Notes under the pieces: model-generated
Seen by the model: only the letters and a program-made list of their open reading frames with translations
Databases searched by the model: none
Told to the model about the DNA's origin: nothing
Assembly (NCBI GenBank): GCA_034231615.1
Contig: CM067307.1
Coordinates: forward strand, 4,607,147 to 4,671,146
Source of the DNA: Meghimatium bilineatum
Lineage: Eukaryota > Mollusca > Gastropoda > Stylommatophora > Philomycidae
DNA: 64,000 nt
Reading direction: 5' to 3'
Translations under genes and position numbers: made by a program
Shown here: positions 55,109 to 64,000 of the stretch, piece by piece
Numbering within the stretch: the first letter of the stretch is position 1
Layout: each line of letters starts with the position of its first letter

Positions 55109-58100
55109 CTAAATACATACATTATATATATAATATAATTTACTACATTCGTTAGGGACCCGTCGTGACGAAATTTATTGGATTGTTTACCATGATATGC
55201 CTCACATTGCCAATGTGTTTGCTACCCCGGCTCACCGTATGAAAACAAAAGCGAGTATGACACTGGATACATATTCGAGTTACGTATATTGATCTGCTTT
55301 GTTGGATTCTATGGATTCAATGGGTAAATGCGAATGTTGCAATTAAAAGGTGGTTCTCCATCTTCGTTGATGAAAATCATTGCAAACTCGTTAGATGCTG
55401 GTTCGTTATAGCGATGTTGACACGATTGACGATCGCGCTTGAAGACCATGTTTATTATCTGGGATATCTCTCCCACTTTGAGCAGCATTCTGAATCTCTT
55501 TTTGTTTCGATTTCCTGCATTAACTGATACAACTGTGCTAATCTATTGTGTTGACAAAAATATATTTTTCGTGTGTAGCATTTGCTGCGTGTCATTGTCG
55601 AATGTTTGTTTCTTCAGTACTGTCCAAAACATACAACTGAGCGAATTGTTGAACTTTATTGTATGGCGGCTGTATATGAGAAGTTCGATGGTAAATGTGT
55701 CCATGAACTTTTAAAACATATGGACTACGATATTCTAGTAAAAATGTGTGTATTTATGGTGTGTATTATCAGAGAGCATCAAGCGATTGGAACTCGCGGT
55801 ACTCCAGCTAATTACCATGGATATCTTGTGACTGGGAGCATGAGTTTTCCTTTTCGGCAACTACTTGTAAAGTTGATCCAAAAAATATAAGCACCACAAA
55901 ATTGATATAATATCAAAAATTCCACAGTTAGTTCTGCAACACGATCCTCGGCAAAATTTGCTGCTTCATTTGAAATTGCTAGACTTCGACTCATTTGTGA
56001 CAATGAGTGAGCCTCGGCATCTGCAGCTCGACGTCTCAGCGTTTGCTCAACAGTTTCATGCTGTCTGTGACGACGTTAGTATTCTCTATTCATAGCTTGT
56101 CAATTTTCTCTTTGCCCTTGTGATTCTAGCTTAGCAGATCAGCATCCTTAGTAAGTTGTGTTTGTCTTCGTTGTAGTGTTCTTGATCAATCCTTTCCATC
56201 TCTCATTCGATCATGTCTATGTTCTAGCATTCGCAGCACAAATCCAAGCGACTCTTGACTATGACAACTCAACCAATTAGCTTTTCGCTCTTGTTTTTTG
56301 ACGCTTCTTTGCGAATGGATCCCATTTCTCCAGCATTGAAAGTAAATTATGTGCATTTTTTAAATATAATGTATTTGAGATAACTTTAACCACAAGCCGA
56401 TGCAGAAGTTTACTTGTTAGCGCATCAATAACATTTGCATACAAAAATGTCGTCTACTTTGAACAAGGACACGACACCAATAGTTTTGATTGGAAGTCAC
56501 ACGGAATTCCGTGACATAAATGCCCTATTTATAGAGCGTTCCGAGGAGACTGACTATATATATATATATATATATTTATATTTATACATATATACTGTAT
56601 ATATGTCTGAATCTGTGGCGGAGTGGTACAGAGCCCTTTTCCATCTATGTCTATGTCTTGAAGAAATTTAATTTTTCATTTTGGACTTTCAAAGGCCTTG
56701 CTGTAGTATATGAAGCGAATATAGATTTTTTTTTTTTTGGACTTTCTATATATTTATTCATCAATAGTCGGAAGAAGACCTAAAGTAGCCCTAAAAATAC
56801 ACCATGGTGGGGAACTATTAGGTTGCAACCATACAAGAACTAAAACTGTATGTAGTGGGTCGTAACACATGGAGAATCAAAACCCCTGCCCTATGTGCCT
56901 CCTGCGGCACGAAAGGAACACAATAATAGTCGGATATTAGTATAGCTTCTCTGGTTTCTTTGTTTTTCCTAAAACCGAATTTCTCTTCAGTTTGTTAACC
57001 CACTTAATGAAATTCAATTTATAAAATCCTTGATTATGAGGTTGTTAACCCACTTAGTGAAATTCAATTTATAGAGTCCTTAATTATGAGTTTATTGTTG
57101 GCTAATGAGCCCGATTCTGGTCGAAAATGTTATTTGAAAGTTCGGCATGGGATGACCACCGTAGATGGTATTTGGTCTACCCGTGACTTTCTAGTTGCTC
57201 TCCGCTGGCGAGCTGCATAAAAATATATATTTTGGCAGTAGATACGCCTCGATTACGCGGTAGTGGGCCGTAGATACGCCTCCGTTATGCGATTTGGTCA
57301 GAGGGTGTTTACCCTATTTTCTTATTTGATTTTTAGTTGCTGTCTTTTCGATATGCTCAAAACACATACCTACTCTTTTCCCAATTTCTCTATTTATTGA
57401 ATCTAGCTTTATAACTATAGCTTTATAACTATTTCAGCTTTTCTCAGACACTTCATTTCGCATGTAACTATTTTCACTTTGCTGCGAGTCTGTTAAGAAT
57501 CATGTTTGAAATTTTTAGGAGAGTTTTGGTATAACAGTTATAGAAATATCTTTTCTATTTGCATCTTGATTTTTGGATGAAGTAATGTTGAAATTTGGTA
57601 AGTCACTCACTGCTTTCTGACACCTTGTTATGTCTGTTTATATTGATTACTGTTTGGCCTGGAGATGATGTCTGAAACTGTAAAGTGTACCCATAAGTCC
57701 TATCTATCTATACGCTGTATCCCTTATTTGCCTTGCGGTGTCAGGGGTAGAAGAGATCCCTTGAGATGGACTTCCTGTGTCCTGTTTGTATGCTTGTTCC
57801 TGTGGCTAATTATTACCCGCAAGTAATATGTGCAAATCATTTGATCCTCAGGCTGGCACATGTTTATTCAATGAACACAAAGTAAAGGTGGATGTCGTTG
57901 GTTGCAGCGATATTCCTGCAACAGAACATGCACTCAAGGATGCTGTAGCCAATGTTGGTCCCATATCTGTTGCCATAGATGCGTCACTGGATTCGTTTAA
58001 GTTTTATGGTGGAGGTAAGAGTTTGTCAAATCTTGACTGCTTTTTTTTTTTAGTTGTTAATTGTATTTAATACTTACCATAGTTTCCTTCATTTCAAATT

Positions 58101-61100
58101 TACGTCCAGAAATGGCATTAAGATGTACGGCAAAAAAATTAGATAAGGGTAAAAAAACGTCCCATACTGGTAACACTTAAGGTGTCAGGAAACCTTAAGA
58201 TTTAGTGTGTGTTTAAAAAAAATCTCGTTATGGTTTATTATATTCTTATACTAAAAACTTTATTAATATTTTATACGAAAGTCAGAAAATAACTGGAACT
58301 GGAGGAAAACAAATTCATTTACAAATAAATACTTTAAAAGAAAATTCTTTAAAGATCAGACAGGCAAGAGAAGACAGCAATATGTTTCTACAACAATAAG
58401 AAGAAAACGATGGACATATCGGATATGTACTTAGAATGAATTACAACAGAATGCCACTACAAGCATTAAAATAGGTTCCAGATGGCAAAAGAAAAAGAGG
58501 AAGACCAAGAGAGACTCTTCGCGGAACAATCATCAAAGGGAATATGACTATTGGTCTCAACAACATGCACGAATTATACACAGTAGCATCACATCGCTCG
58601 AACTGGAGAGCTCTGGCTTCTGTCCTGTGTGTTTAGCGCTGAAGGAACATGGATAGATTGTTTGATTATCCGGTGTATTTGAAAGTATTCACTTCCTCAA
58701 ATTTTATTGAGAAAAAGAACACAGAAACACGTCGGGAATGTTGGAGTACATAACCAAACACACGGACATTAAGAAAAACTCACTAAACAGAAACAAATAA
58801 ACAAAAGAACACACAACGTTTCTACCAAAAAGTCTTCGTCAGAACAACAAACACACAAATAAGACCTCTAGAAACAAAGAATCATGGTTCAAGAAATAGG
58901 GAAGAAGGGGGGATTGGCAAAACAAACAATAATGGGGGCAATAACATGAGAGGGCATGAAAGAAAAGGCAATAAAGTTATTGAAAAAGAAAAAAATCTTA
59001 ATTTACATTAAATAAAAAACGAATGCTTGTCCACGGACAACGAAGAAGAAACACATTAACTGGGATACGGCGTATAAGAACAACGGCGGAGTAAAAGTAA
59101 GCAACGATATTAGATTGAGTCGCGTGAGAACTGCTCAGAGCGGATGGTTTCACAAACAGGCTAGGAAAAGGAGGGACAATAAATAAAAAATAAAAATATG
59201 AGACACGGTGAAATAAATCAATTACCACGAGGCCTACAGAGAAGGCCATATGAGCGGAGAGGATGCCAGGGGCCATAGGGGATGCACTGAGATATCGCAG
59301 CGGAAGATAGCAACCAGAGTTTTGAAAAGCGGACAGGAACTCGACCCCCAAACGAACAAGGGACAGCATGGGTCCGCTAAATAACGAAGCAAAGGTAGCA
59401 GCAGCTGAGAGACCACACAAACGGAATGGAGGGCTAAAATTAGGGGGGGGGGTGGCAAAGTGTCCCTATTGTCCATTATATTTGCAAAGACGGCAGATGG
59501 TATCAACTTCCGTCGTCAATCGCAGGAATCCCATTAGTCAATCTGGAATATACTGGGATTACTACAATACTGGGAGCTCCAGTAGTCAATCCAAAGCCAA
59601 ATATGTCGCCCTGGTTGTACTGAGTCAATATTTAGTTCTCGCAAATAACTTCAAGCGTAAGGGTGGGAGCTTAAGCTGCCCAACCAAGGCTAGATGTGTA
59701 GCCATGGTTACATTAAGTCCATGTTTGTACCCAACGTGCAAACAAGTAGTTATACCAAGACTATATATGTAGTCCTGGTTACATTACGTCCATGTTTGTA
59801 CCCAACGTGCAAACAAGTAGTTATACCAAGGTTAGATATGTAGCCCTGGTTACATTAAGTCCATGTTTGTACCCAACGTGCAAACAAGTAGTTATACCAA
59901 GGCTAGATGTGTAGCCCTGGTTACATTAAGTCTATGTTTGTACCCAACGTGCAAGCAAGTAGTTATATCAAGGCTAGATGTGTAGCTCTGGTTACATAAG
60001 TTCATGTTTCACACCAACGTATAAACAAGTAATTATACCAAGGCCAATTGTGTCACCTTGGTTGCATAATATATTTTTTCATATGCTCTGTGGATATGAT
60101 AAACGGTAGGCACAAACCCCCGTAGCCATATCCAGGTCTCTCAACAACTGCCACCAATATGGAGACACCAAACGCCTTCCCCAAGCCCGATTGGAGGTAA
60201 GACAAAGGTCTATGTTTTATTGTCTTTCCCCAGGTGGTTTGTGATCCACTCTTGCCGTTAAGCGTAGGGGTGATTGGAGCTCGAACTTGCGTTCTATCGC
60301 GAGATGTGTGGCCTCGGCTGTGCTATGACCGTGTCTGTACAGGATGTCCCTGACGCTTTCTATCCATCTTTTCCGTGGTCCTCCTCTGGCTTTGTACCCT
60401 GATCTCATTTGGTTATATGCTTGTACAGGCAACTTTGTGTGATGCATTCTCATAATGTGGCCAAACCACTTGATCTGCTCTCTCTCTCTCTCTCTCTCTA
60501 TGTAATCTATACAAGATATTATACCTATTCTTTCCCTGATATATTTATTTCGCAATCTATCAAGCCTGGTGACCCCCGGCAGCTTTCCTCAAGCATTTCA
60601 TCTCACATGTCACTATCTTTCTGTAATGTGAAGATGAGAGAGACCAGATTTGGCACTGGTAACACAGTGTTGGTAGGAATATACTGTAGATCATTTATCT
60701 CTTGACTTCCATCTCGATCTTGGGGTGGAGAAGTAGTGGTGACAATTGGTATGTTACTGCATTTGCCTTTTGACATCTCATCTCTATTTCTCTATCGAGG
60801 CTTCCATTTTCTGTAAAAATAATACCGAGATATTTGAACTCTGTTACTTGTTTTACTCCCATATTGTCTATCTGTATGTTTAGTGGACTTGGTGTTCTGC
60901 ATATTTTCATAGTTTCCGTCTTGTGTGTATTGATCTTCATGTTGTATTTTCTACATGTTGCAGATTGTGAGCTAACGTGATTTTGTAGTTGTTCTTCGTT
61001 TTCGTATATGAGGCTCAAAACGTCTGCGAAAAGTAGTTCATTTATTTCATTGTTTAGTTGCTCTGATTTGCCTAGCTCTGAATCGGTGATGTTGCCCTCT

Positions 61101-62979
61101 GCACTTTTTGCCTCTTTTATTCTGTCTATGTATATATTGAATAGCAAAGGTGCGAACACGCAACCTTGACACACTCCCGTTTTTGTATCAAATGTGTCTG
61201 TGATACCATCTGATGTTCTTACTACACATTGGCAGTTCTTATACAAAGATCTTATACTTTCTAGCTGTTGTCTTTTGATACAATACATTTCCAGAGTTTC
61301 CCATAGTACGTCCATGTTGACTCTATCAAACGCCTTCTCTTGATCTATAAATATTGAGTTTAGTTCTTTGTTAAATTCTATCCCTCTCTCCCTCATTTGT
61401 CTATACGTGAACTCCATTTGTGAACCTCATTTGTCTGTGCAGCTAACCCCTCTTCTGAAGCAAAATTGTGAGGGGCTCAATTGTGGAGACAAAGGTTCAC
61501 CAAGCAAACACGGGCTCACGCATCCATGTCACGGCACCATAGAAAACTCCCCACCACCGCCAAGACCAATCCAGACCTCCCACACCAGACTTGGAACTAA
61601 CACAAAACTCAGTTCCACCAGATAGAAAGATGAAAAGAGGAACAGAAACATTAAGCAACCTGCCCGACATATCTGCCCTTGGATGGACTACTAGATTGAC
61701 TGTTACCGTCTGCCGTCTTGCACCTGGATAAATATAATAGACGATATGGACACTCTTGCACCGTCTCACCCCCATTTCAGTCCTCCATTCCGTTTTTCTG
61801 GTCTCTCGGCTGCTGCTCCATTTGCTGCATCGTTTAATTGGCCAGTGCTGTCCCTTGTTCATTTGGGGGTCGGGTTATTGTCCGTCTTTAACCTCTGGCT
61901 GCTATCTTTCGCTTCGCTATCTCGGTTTCTCCTCCCTGGCCCCTGACATCTACCCTGCAGTATCCCACCGTACTTGATATCTTTGAGTGTCTTAATCTTT
62001 TTGTCTCCTTCCTTTGTCTCCTTCCTTTGTACCCCTTTTCCTGACCTGTATGTGAAACCGTCCACTTTTCTCACGAGACTCATTCGTCTATTGCTGCTCA
62101 CTTTTACTCCGCAGTTGTTCTTAAAACATCGTATCTCAGTTAATTTGTTTCTGGCTCTGAATCTAACCTACGTATTATCTTTTTCTTTGATATCGATTAT
62201 ATTTATCTTTTTTCCCGCTTCCCTAACTGTATTGCGTATTTTGTTCACGCATTCCATGTTCTTGCTTCTTTTGTCGTTTGTCTTTTCTTCCTTGCACCAT
62301 AATTCTTTGTTTGTAGAGGTTTTATCTGTGTGTGTGTTTGTTGTCGTCCGGACGAAGACTTTTTTGATCTAATGTCATGTGCATCTGTTTAGTGAGCTTT
62401 TTGTTGTTAGTGTGTTTGTGTTATTTATTACTCCAACATATTTCTGTTTTTATCTCCTCATAATAATTCGTTGCACCAGCCTTTGCTTCTTTTGTACATT
62501 TTTGTTGTTTCCTGACACTTTAGAATAATCTTCAAAGTATATACATGCCTGCCAAGACAGTAATTTTACAGGGAGGTTTCCAGTGACGTGTGCGATAAAA
62601 TTATGCAGTTGCATGGAGGTTTCCAGTGACGTGTGTGATAAAATTATGTAGTTGAAGGGAGGTTCTCAGTGCCGTGTGTGATAAAATTATGTAGTTGCAG
62701 GGAGGTTTCCAGTGACGTGTGATAAAGGCCGCATGCCTTTTCTGTCGCAACGTCATGTTCAGGTTGTTTGTTTTTTAATTTACTCCTTAAGTAATGACAG
62801 ATGTAGTCCAAATGACCCTTAGTCCAGATGTAACTCAAGGATACTATATTACCTGTGATTTGTTCACCTTCAGGTATCTATGATGATCCAAACTGCAGTA
62901 CTTTAGAACTTCACCATGCCGTTCTTGCAGTAGGCTACGGAAAATTAAACGAAACAGACTTCTGGCTTGTCAAGAACAG
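49129..62979 (+). CDS. Cathepsin L-like cysteine protease gene B (6 of 7 exons in window)
   Basis: Paralogue of gene A with the same exon lengths and phases: 49129-49282, 49765-49907, 51744-51929, 54855-55046, 57852-58014 and 62874-62979. All six frames are open and every visible splice site is canonical. The terminal exon (NSWG onward) must lie right of 64000, if it exists. Compared with A, the propeptide half has three amino-acid changes and exons 4-6 have 21. Notable ones are GCNGGLMN for GCDGGLMD, EYPYTA (family consensus restored), SFKFYGGG for SFQSYAGG, and His in place of the Asp before the catalytic His (LHHAV). The catalytic Gln and Cys are kept, the Cys is again followed by Tyr, and the Asn codon ends exon 6. 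Confidence 0.9.
49316..49450 (+). repeat. Dispersed ~150-bp repeat, copy B counterpart
   Basis: Same position after exon 1 as in gene A, with a ~20-bp internal deletion relative to it. Confidence 0.65.
49686..49778 (+). repeat. 47-bp acceptor-bearing repeat, two units (copy B)
   Basis: Same unit as 3944-4594 but only about two copies before exon 2, showing that the array length differs about sevenfold between duplicates. Confidence 0.93.
49765..49907 (+). CDS. Cathepsin B-copy exon 2: I29 core
   Basis: Protein identical to gene A exon 2, with one silent base change. The acceptor ttatgtag|GGAGAC is preceded by only about two copies of the 47-bp acceptor-bearing unit, against about fourteen in A. 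Confidence 0.92.
49966..50190 (+). repeat. 30-bp minisatellite, copy B
   Basis: About seven to eight units of the same sequence at the same intron position as in A. Confidence 0.95.
50845..51220 (+). repeat. ~56-bp minisatellite (about 7 units), copy B
   Basis: Expanded counterpart of 5785-5955. It ends abruptly where the A copy carries its SINE and dispersed-repeat insertion. Confidence 0.9.
51744..51929 (+). CDS. Cathepsin B-copy exon 3: active-site cysteine
   Basis: 62 codons, identical to A except one silent change and Thr-to-Ile two residues after the catalytic Cys (CGSCYIF). The acceptor atgaacag and donor gtaagt are conserved. Confidence 0.92.
51930..53330. other. Copy B intron 3, no gene seen
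   Basis: Counterpart of 8977-10355, with substitutions and small indels. Only the 22-bp repeat stands out. Confidence 0.5.
52225..52316 (+). repeat. ~22-bp minisatellite, copy B
   Basis: Counterpart of 9268-9358, with units of tcttatcttccac plus a C-rich spacer. Confidence 0.85.
53455..54020 (+). mobile_element. I-type LINE 3' fragment, degenerate (copy B)
   Basis: Counterpart of 10490-11065, with the same RNase H tail pieces and independent small indels. Confidence 0.85.
54290..54640 (+). repeat. Degenerate ~40-bp repeat field, copy B
   Basis: Same repeat words as 11335-11875, with fewer units and longer poly-C tracts. Confidence 0.75.
54855..55046 (+). CDS. Cathepsin B-copy exon 4
   Basis: 64 codons with eight amino-acid changes from A, clustered in the second half: [20 protein letters not shown] against CKNENCEGCDGGLMDTVFLY, and EYPYTAY against EYQYTAH. 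The acceptor ttcttgcag and donor gtatat follow the A layout. Confidence 0.9.
55281..56420 (-). mobile_element. Helitron N-terminal remnant (copy B)
   Basis: Counterpart of 12634-13815. It keeps a stretch deleted from A (about 55770-56003), encoding CGAYIFW..., [12 protein letters not shown] and an upstream [14 protein letters not shown] segment. The C-G-A and C-x-KGK-x-x-LP pieces are the Cys-containing element that precedes GPY in Helitron proteins. Conversely, some A sequence is missing here. Confidence 0.85.
56560..57851. other. Copy B intron 4 distal part, no gene seen
   Basis: Counterpart of 14480-15568. It has about 130 bp at 57025-57140 absent from A, containing a duplicated gttaacccacttagtgaaat block and the string ctaatgagcccgattctggt + cgaaaa. 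Confidence 0.5.
57852..58014 (+). CDS. Cathepsin B-copy exon 5
   Basis: 54 codons plus one base, with six amino-acid changes from A (Lys/Thr, Asp/His, Ala/Ser, Gln/Lys, Ser/Phe, Ala/Gly). The [10 protein letters not shown] motif is intact. The donor GGAG|gtaaga differs slightly from A's gtgagt but stays consensus. Confidence 0.91.
59690..60010 (+). repeat. ~72-bp minisatellite, expanded only in copy B
   Basis: About four to five units containing ggttacattaagtccatgtt, acccaacgtgcaaacaagta and gttataccaaggctagatgt. Copy A has one unit (about 17400-17490). Confidence 0.93.
60175..61640 (-). mobile_element. Non-LTR reverse transcriptase fragment (CR1/RTE-like), copy B only
   Basis: The minus-strand frame 60695-61417 has [20 protein letters not shown] (motif A), [18 protein letters not shown] (motif B), and [15 protein letters not shown] (motif C, where the second catalytic Asp of FADD is Val). 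It continues through [13 protein letters not shown] and [13 protein letters not shown]. After a gap the tail [31 protein letters not shown] follows (60217-60480), next to a (ct)n run near 60480. The endonuclease is missing. It interrupts the spacer of the intron 5 inverted repeat; copy A lacks it (about 17607). Confidence 0.88.
62555..62730 (+). repeat. ~43-bp minisatellite (about 4 units), copy B
   Basis: Units contain gggaggtttccagtgacgtg and tgataaaattatgtagttg. Expanded relative to copy A. Confidence 0.88.
62874..62979 (+). CDS. Cathepsin B-copy exon 6: catalytic histidine
   Basis: Seven amino-acid changes from A. It carries [11 protein letters not shown] with the catalytic His, FWLVKN with the catalytic Asn, and the sequons NCS and NET. 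The donor AACAG|gtgagt is conserved. It is followed by the same 53-bp array as in A. Confidence 0.91.
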
Positions 62980-63046
62980 GTGAGTGCCAAACTATTTTCA
63001 ATAGATATTTTTATTACTCTTATAAGTTATTCATCAACAACAATTT

Positions 63047-63322
63047 ACTTTAGTTGCCCTATGCCATTTGTATAGTAATTGCCCAGTAATTATACATTAA
63101 CTTTAGTTGCCCTATGCCATTTGTATAGTAATTGCCCAGTAATTATACATTAAATTTAGTTGCCCTATGCCATTTGTATAGTAATTGCCAAGTAATTATA
63201 CATTAACTTTAGTTGCCCTATGCCATTTGTATAGTAATTGCCAAGTAATTATACATTAACTTTAGTTGCCCTATGTCATTTGTATAGTAATTGCCAGATC
63301 ATTATACATTAACTTTAGTTGT
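63047..63322 (+). repeat. ~53-bp minisatellite in intron 6, copy B
   Basis: Counterpart of 18945-19262 at the same distance from exon 6. Confidence 0.95.
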
Positions 63323-63435
63323 CCTGTATTAAATATTCTTCTTACCGTATATATTTTTTAAAGGGCAAAATCCCAATCAGGATGTAGAGATTAACCCAGC
63401 ATTTCATTGTTTTGTTGTGTTATGATTTTCCTGGC

Positions 63436-64000
63436 AGTGTAACAGTAACAAGATCTGCACTTGGTGTGACAAACTTGCTACCGAAACATATAGTTGACTG
63501 TCTGTCCTGGACAGACTAGTGTGACAGAAAGAAGATCTGCAGCGTCACAATAACTTGCGACGGAAGAAATACCTTTTAGGACTAACTGCAATACTGGTGC
63601 TGTGACCAGGTCTAAATCTGTGTAATACTGCTCGACATCAATCAATTAACCAAAGCACTCCTTGTCTCACAAGAAGATGAAGTTTATTTACACAAGTTGA
63701 AATACATCAATTAATAGCATCATTTTCGTAAGAGAGGCAAACAACCACTTCTCTCAATCTCCATTATTGGGTTCACGTGTTCGGCTAGAATCTACTTGAC
63801 TTGTAACTCACAAATCCTAATCTAGTCTTATTCGAGCCAGTCCTCAATTCTGTAGACTAATCCTAAATGGTCTGCAACTGGGCAATAATATAATCATCGC
63901 CGATTACAACTTACGCTAACACATCCAGGAATTGTTTCACTCGGGTTATAAGCTAAGTCTTCGAGATTATACACAACTGACTGTTAAGACTCATCTGCCC
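63436..64000. mobile_element. Possible insertion (LTR-like start?) in copy B intron 6
   Basis: Alignment to copy A stops at cagtgt. The new sequence begins tgtaacagtaacaagatctg and has an internal imperfect repeat tgtgacagaaagaagatctg about 80 bases later. A TGT start fits many LTRs, but the other end is outside the window, so this is only a suggestion. Confidence 0.3.

Larger units (their letters stand above)
58690..62450. mobile_element. Long inverted repeat in intron 5 (copy B)
   Basis: Arms at about 58700-59450 and 61750-62440 correspond to the copy A arms. The spacer is enlarged by a minus-strand reverse transcriptase insertion (about 60175-61640) and by expansion of a ~72-bp repeat. 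Confidence 0.7.
47427..63438 (+). repeat. Segmental duplication, copy B (carries cathepsin gene B)
   Basis: This is the second, same-orientation copy of the unit at the start of the window. Sequence left of 47427 has no counterpart inside the window, because copy A is cut by the window edge. The right edge of the alignable part is at about 63438, where B enters unrelated sequence. B has its own changes: an expanded 19-bp array at 48065-48570, an expanded ~72-bp array at 59690-60010, and a reverse transcriptase insertion at about 60175-61640. Confidence 0.95.

Noticed and set aside
61974-62372. 132-codon ORF on the + strand
   Set aside because: Right arm of the copy B inverted repeat; T-rich composition gives a Leu/Phe/Ser string without conservation in the copy A arm.

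Overview
This is eukaryotic, animal-type DNA. Real genes are broken into short exons with GT..AG introns, and the rest is AT-rich, repeat-dense sequence full of non-LTR retrotransposon debris, Helitron and hAT remnants, a tRNA-like SINE, microsatellites and about two dozen minisatellite arrays. There is no bacterial-style operon, CRISPR array or phage. The mix of elements, a secreted cathepsin L-like digestive or lysosomal protease and the gene structure suggest a mollusc, perhaps a pulmonate snail. That assignment is inference, not proof.

The backbone is a tandem segmental duplication. Copy A (1 to about 19,385, continuing left of the window) and copy B (about 47,427 to 63,438) each carry the same cathepsin L-like gene on the + strand. 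In copy A all seven coding exons are visible (1317-1470, 4582-4724, 8791-8976, 12074-12265, 15569-15731, 18763-18868, 20177-20297), giving an intact 354-residue preproenzyme with Gln150, Cys156, His294 and Asn314. In copy B six exons are visible (49129-62979) and the last lies beyond the right edge. Propeptide exons are almost identical between the copies, while the mature-enzyme exons carry many amino-acid changes. Both copies have Tyr where the family nearly always has Trp right after the catalytic Cys.

The introns of both copies contain shared old insertions: a Helitron N-terminal remnant in intron 4, an I-type LINE tail in intron 3, and a long inverted repeat in intron 5. They also contain copy-specific insertions, which make natural filled/empty-site pairs: RTE/CR1-like and I-type LINE fragments in A, and a non-LTR reverse transcriptase fragment on the minus strand in B.

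Between the copies (20.3-47.4 kb) lie a decayed immunoglobulin-superfamily membrane protein gene on the minus strand (about 23.6-25.3 kb), a first-exon candidate for a 1-acylglycerol-3-phosphate acyltransferase on the minus strand (33405-33607), a nearly complete but frameshifted I-type LINE (40.27-43.71 kb) inserted into a 33-bp minisatellite, a 217-bp hAT-type MITE with a perfect 8-bp target duplication (29004-29220), a nested palindrome around 35.2-36.3 kb, and about 680 bp of GATA repeat (45.1-45.8 kb). I found no obviously new multi-gene system. The most unusual signals are the tandem amplification of a splice-acceptor segment before cathepsin exon 2, the Cys-Tyr active site with exon-specific divergence, and the palindromic elements with hammerhead-like motifs.
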